Under the pieces are notes generated by a model, which saw only the letters and a list, made by a program, of their open reading frames with translations, had not been told where the DNA came from and did not search any database. Below are positions 5,071-6,133 of a DNA stretch of 6,133 nucleotides, piece after piece (position 1 is the stretch's first letter; each line of letters opens with the position of its first letter). Source of the stretch: Gammaproteobacteria bacterium. Its GTDB lineage: Bacteria; Pseudomonadota; Gammaproteobacteria; Steroidobacterales; GCA-2729495. The stretch covers positions 1 through 6,133 of the forward strand of contig JAHDYN010000127.1 in the NCBI GenBank assembly GCA_023383735.1, in the 5' to 3' direction. Both the position numbers and the translations under genes were made by a program.

Positions 5071-5672
5071 GTGTTCAGGTCGGTCGCGAGTGTCGCGCGC
5101 AGGCTGTGCAGCGCGCGGGAATAGAGCGTCTTTACCGTGCCTTCGCTGCAATCCATGACCGCAGCCGTTTCCGCCGTCGACAAGCCCTCCCAGCAGCGCA
5201 GCATGAAGGCCTGCTGCTGGCGTGGCGACAGGCCGTTGATCGCCGTCTCCACGGCAGCCATGTTACGGGCGAGGTCGAGCTGCCGTTCGGGCTGCTGCGC
5301 CGCAGGCAGCGGCAGCTTGTCCAGTGCGTCTTCATCATCGGGGCGGCGGCCAAACCAGCGGTCAAAGACCTTGTCGCCGTGACGCTGCCGCCGGTGCCAG
5401 TCCGTTATCGCATTGCCCAGAATGCGATGGAACAGCGGCGCCCACTCCGCGGGCGACCGGTGCCGGTACGAGCGGACCAGCTTCAGCATGGCGTCCTGCA
5501 CGATATCGAGTGCTGCATCGGCATCGCCCGTGCTGAGGCGCGCCATCCTGAACGCCCGGCGTTCAACGCTGGCCAGAAAGCTGTCGAGCGTATCGGTGGC
5601 AACCAAGGGAACAGGGCTCCGGCCTGAACTGATCCCGATGCTAACCCGCGGGCCATGGTCTGTTGTCCTCAT
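5067..5672 (-). CDS. RNA polymerase sigma factor, ECF-type sigma-70 family
   Basis: The frame encodes up to 201 residues. Sigma region 2 covers about residues 29-95, with LDIVQDAMLKLVRSY (55-69) for core polymerase binding and AITDWHRR (88-95) at its end. A variable acidic linker follows. Region 4 is at about 144-196, with LSPRQQQAFMLRCWEGLSTAETA and the helix-turn-helix CSEGTVKTLYSRALHSLR that reads the -35 element. It directs RNA polymerase to a dedicated promoter set, probably including its own. It heads a coupled operon with the DUF3619 and DUF3106 genes (ATGA overlap at 5067-5070). The start is uncertain. ATG 5670-5672 has no Shine-Dalgarno and lies almost on the predicted transcription start. 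TTG 5604-5606, residue 23, has GGAG (plus-strand 5617-5620) at 10 nt and would begin the protein close to the conserved segment TLDSFLASVERRAF. The longer frame is given here; 179 residues from the TTG is a real alternative. Confidence 0.93.
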   Translation of the reverse strand: MRTTDHGPRVSIGISSGRSPVPLVATDTLDSFLASVERRAFRMARLSTGDADAALDIVQDAMLKLVRSYRHRSPAEWAPLFHRILGNAITDWHRRQRHGDKVFDRWFGRRPDDEDALDKLPLPAAQQPERQLDLARNMAAVETAINGLSPRQQQAFMLRCWEGLSTAETAAVMDCSEGTVKTLYSRALHSLRATLATDLNT

Positions 5673-5681
5673 ATACAGACG

Positions 5682-5712
5682 GGATAACGCTTGAACGGCC
5701 GACGGGTTGACA
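5682..5712 (-). promoter_or_regulatory. Candidate ECF-type promoter of the sigma operon (possible autoregulation)
   Basis: On the minus strand TGTCAACC (plus-strand 5705-5712) is followed after 15 nt by CGTTATCC (5682-5689). An AAC-containing -35 box and a CGT-containing -10 box at this distance are typical of ECF sigma promoters, which often drive their own sigma gene. Predicted transcription would begin near 5676, only a few bases before the ATG at 5672. This favours the downstream TTG start, or else a nearly leaderless message. It is based on pattern only. Confidence 0.35.
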
Positions 5713-5809
5713 GCCGGGGCGGCTCCGGGCTCTCGTCACGAATCCATGTGTGCCTGCCGGGCGAAGTGCAAACCAGGGGCATATTCCGCAATAATGGCCA
5801 GGCATGCAG

Positions 5810-6133
5810 ATGACAAAACCCGACAGGTTCTCGGCAGATCTCCTCGAGCGCAGCGCAGCCGGCTATGCGGGCTTCGCTGCTGCCCTGATGTTCGAGCGCG
5901 ATCCGGCCATGCAGGAGCGCGATGGCGCCGGCGCACCGGCGGCGTGGCGCTCGCACCTGACCCAGCGCGTGCTCGATCTGGCTGCGGCCCTCTCGGCGGG
6001 TGAGCCACGGCTCTTTACCGGCCGGGTGCAGTGGTCGCGCAAGGCCTTTCGGGCACAGGCCCGGGATGAGGCGGACATCCGGCGCAGCATCGAGGCGCTG
6101 CGCGATGTGCTGGCCGAGCGGCTCCCCAAGCCC
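5810..6133 (+). CDS. N-terminal part of a possible cobalamin (B12)-binding-domain protein, runs off the window
   Basis: This open frame of 108 codons has no stop before the right edge and diverges from the sigma operon. An ATG at 5804 is in the same frame; 5810 is preferred because AGG (5800-5802) lies 7 nt upstream, while an in-frame TAA at 5792-5794 excludes anything earlier. The visible part is all-helical and Ala/Arg-rich: LLERSAAGYAGFAAALMFERDP, then AWRSHLTQRVLDLAAALSAGEPRLF, VQWSRKAFRAQ and DIRRSIEALRDVLAERLP. This Trp-x-x-His-Leu plus four-helix layout resembles the helical cap that precedes the B12-binding domain in some cobalamin-dependent regulators, but the diagnostic DxHxxG motif would lie beyond the window. 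No clear promoter was identified in the 137 bp upstream. High-GC codon use fits the host. The assignment is a resemblance and could be wrong, but the gene itself is well supported. Confidence 0.55.
   Translation, partial: MTKPDRFSADLLERSAAGYAGFAAALMFERDPAMQERDGAGAPAAWRSHLTQRVLDLAAALSAGEPRLFTGRVQWSRKAFRAQARDEADIRRSIEALRDVLAERLPKP

Noticed and set aside
5707..5712. TTGACA on the plus strand as a -35 box for the right-hand gene
   Set aside because: No -10-like hexamer lies 16-18 bp downstream (CTCTCG or similar). The same bases read better as an ECF -35 element on the minus strand.
5669..6008. Minus-strand and alternative plus-strand frames across the right-hand partial gene
   Set aside because: They have Arg/Pro-rich translations without domain character. 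The frame beginning at 5804/5810 is open to the edge and gives well-formed amphipathic helices.

Overview
The window reads as chromosomal DNA of a GC-rich gammaproteobacterium. The likely neighbourhood is Xanthomonadales/Lysobacterales or Chromatiales (Wenzhouxiangella-like). This is inferred from the high-GC host genes and from the sigma factor - DUF3619 - DUF3106 gene set; no marker gene fixes the taxonomy.

Left part (1-3021), accessory-looking and visibly lower in GC than the rest: the 3' end of an addiction-module antitoxin gene overlaps by 4 bp a complete RelE/ParE-family toxin gene (+). A small, very acidic unrecognised gene follows on the minus strand. Divergent from it is a 667-residue protein (+) that combines an N-terminal PD-(D/E)XK nuclease-like domain with a DUF2075 (Schlafen group 3-type) helicase/ATPase domain. 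Toxin-antitoxin, orphan acidic protein and nuclease-helicase together look like a small defence or genomic-island remnant. The nuclease-helicase is the best candidate for an under-described system.

Middle (3034-4089), host-like high-GC DNA: a small lipoprotein gene (+) starts 12 bp after the helicase stop codon. It converges on a short-chain dehydrogenase gene (-) that carries a Sec-type signal peptide. The lipoprotein frame lacks a stop where its host-like part ends and runs 186 bp antisense into the dehydrogenase gene, so its tail is probably not a conserved sequence.

Right part (4217-5672, minus strand) is one tightly coupled operon, in transcription order: ECF-type sigma factor, a single-pass membrane DUF3619 protein and a secreted DUF3106 protein. 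Both junctions are ATGA 4-bp overlaps. The arrangement suggests sigma factor plus membrane and periplasmic partners, probably an envelope-linked regulatory unit. An ECF-like promoter lies just upstream and raises doubt about the sigma factor's start codon. On the other side of this divergent region a gene (+) begins that runs off the window. Its N-terminal helical segment resembles that of cobalamin (B12)-binding-domain proteins.

No tRNA, rRNA, CRISPR array, insertion sequence or convincing intrinsic terminator was seen. No gene-free stretch exceeds about 140 bases.
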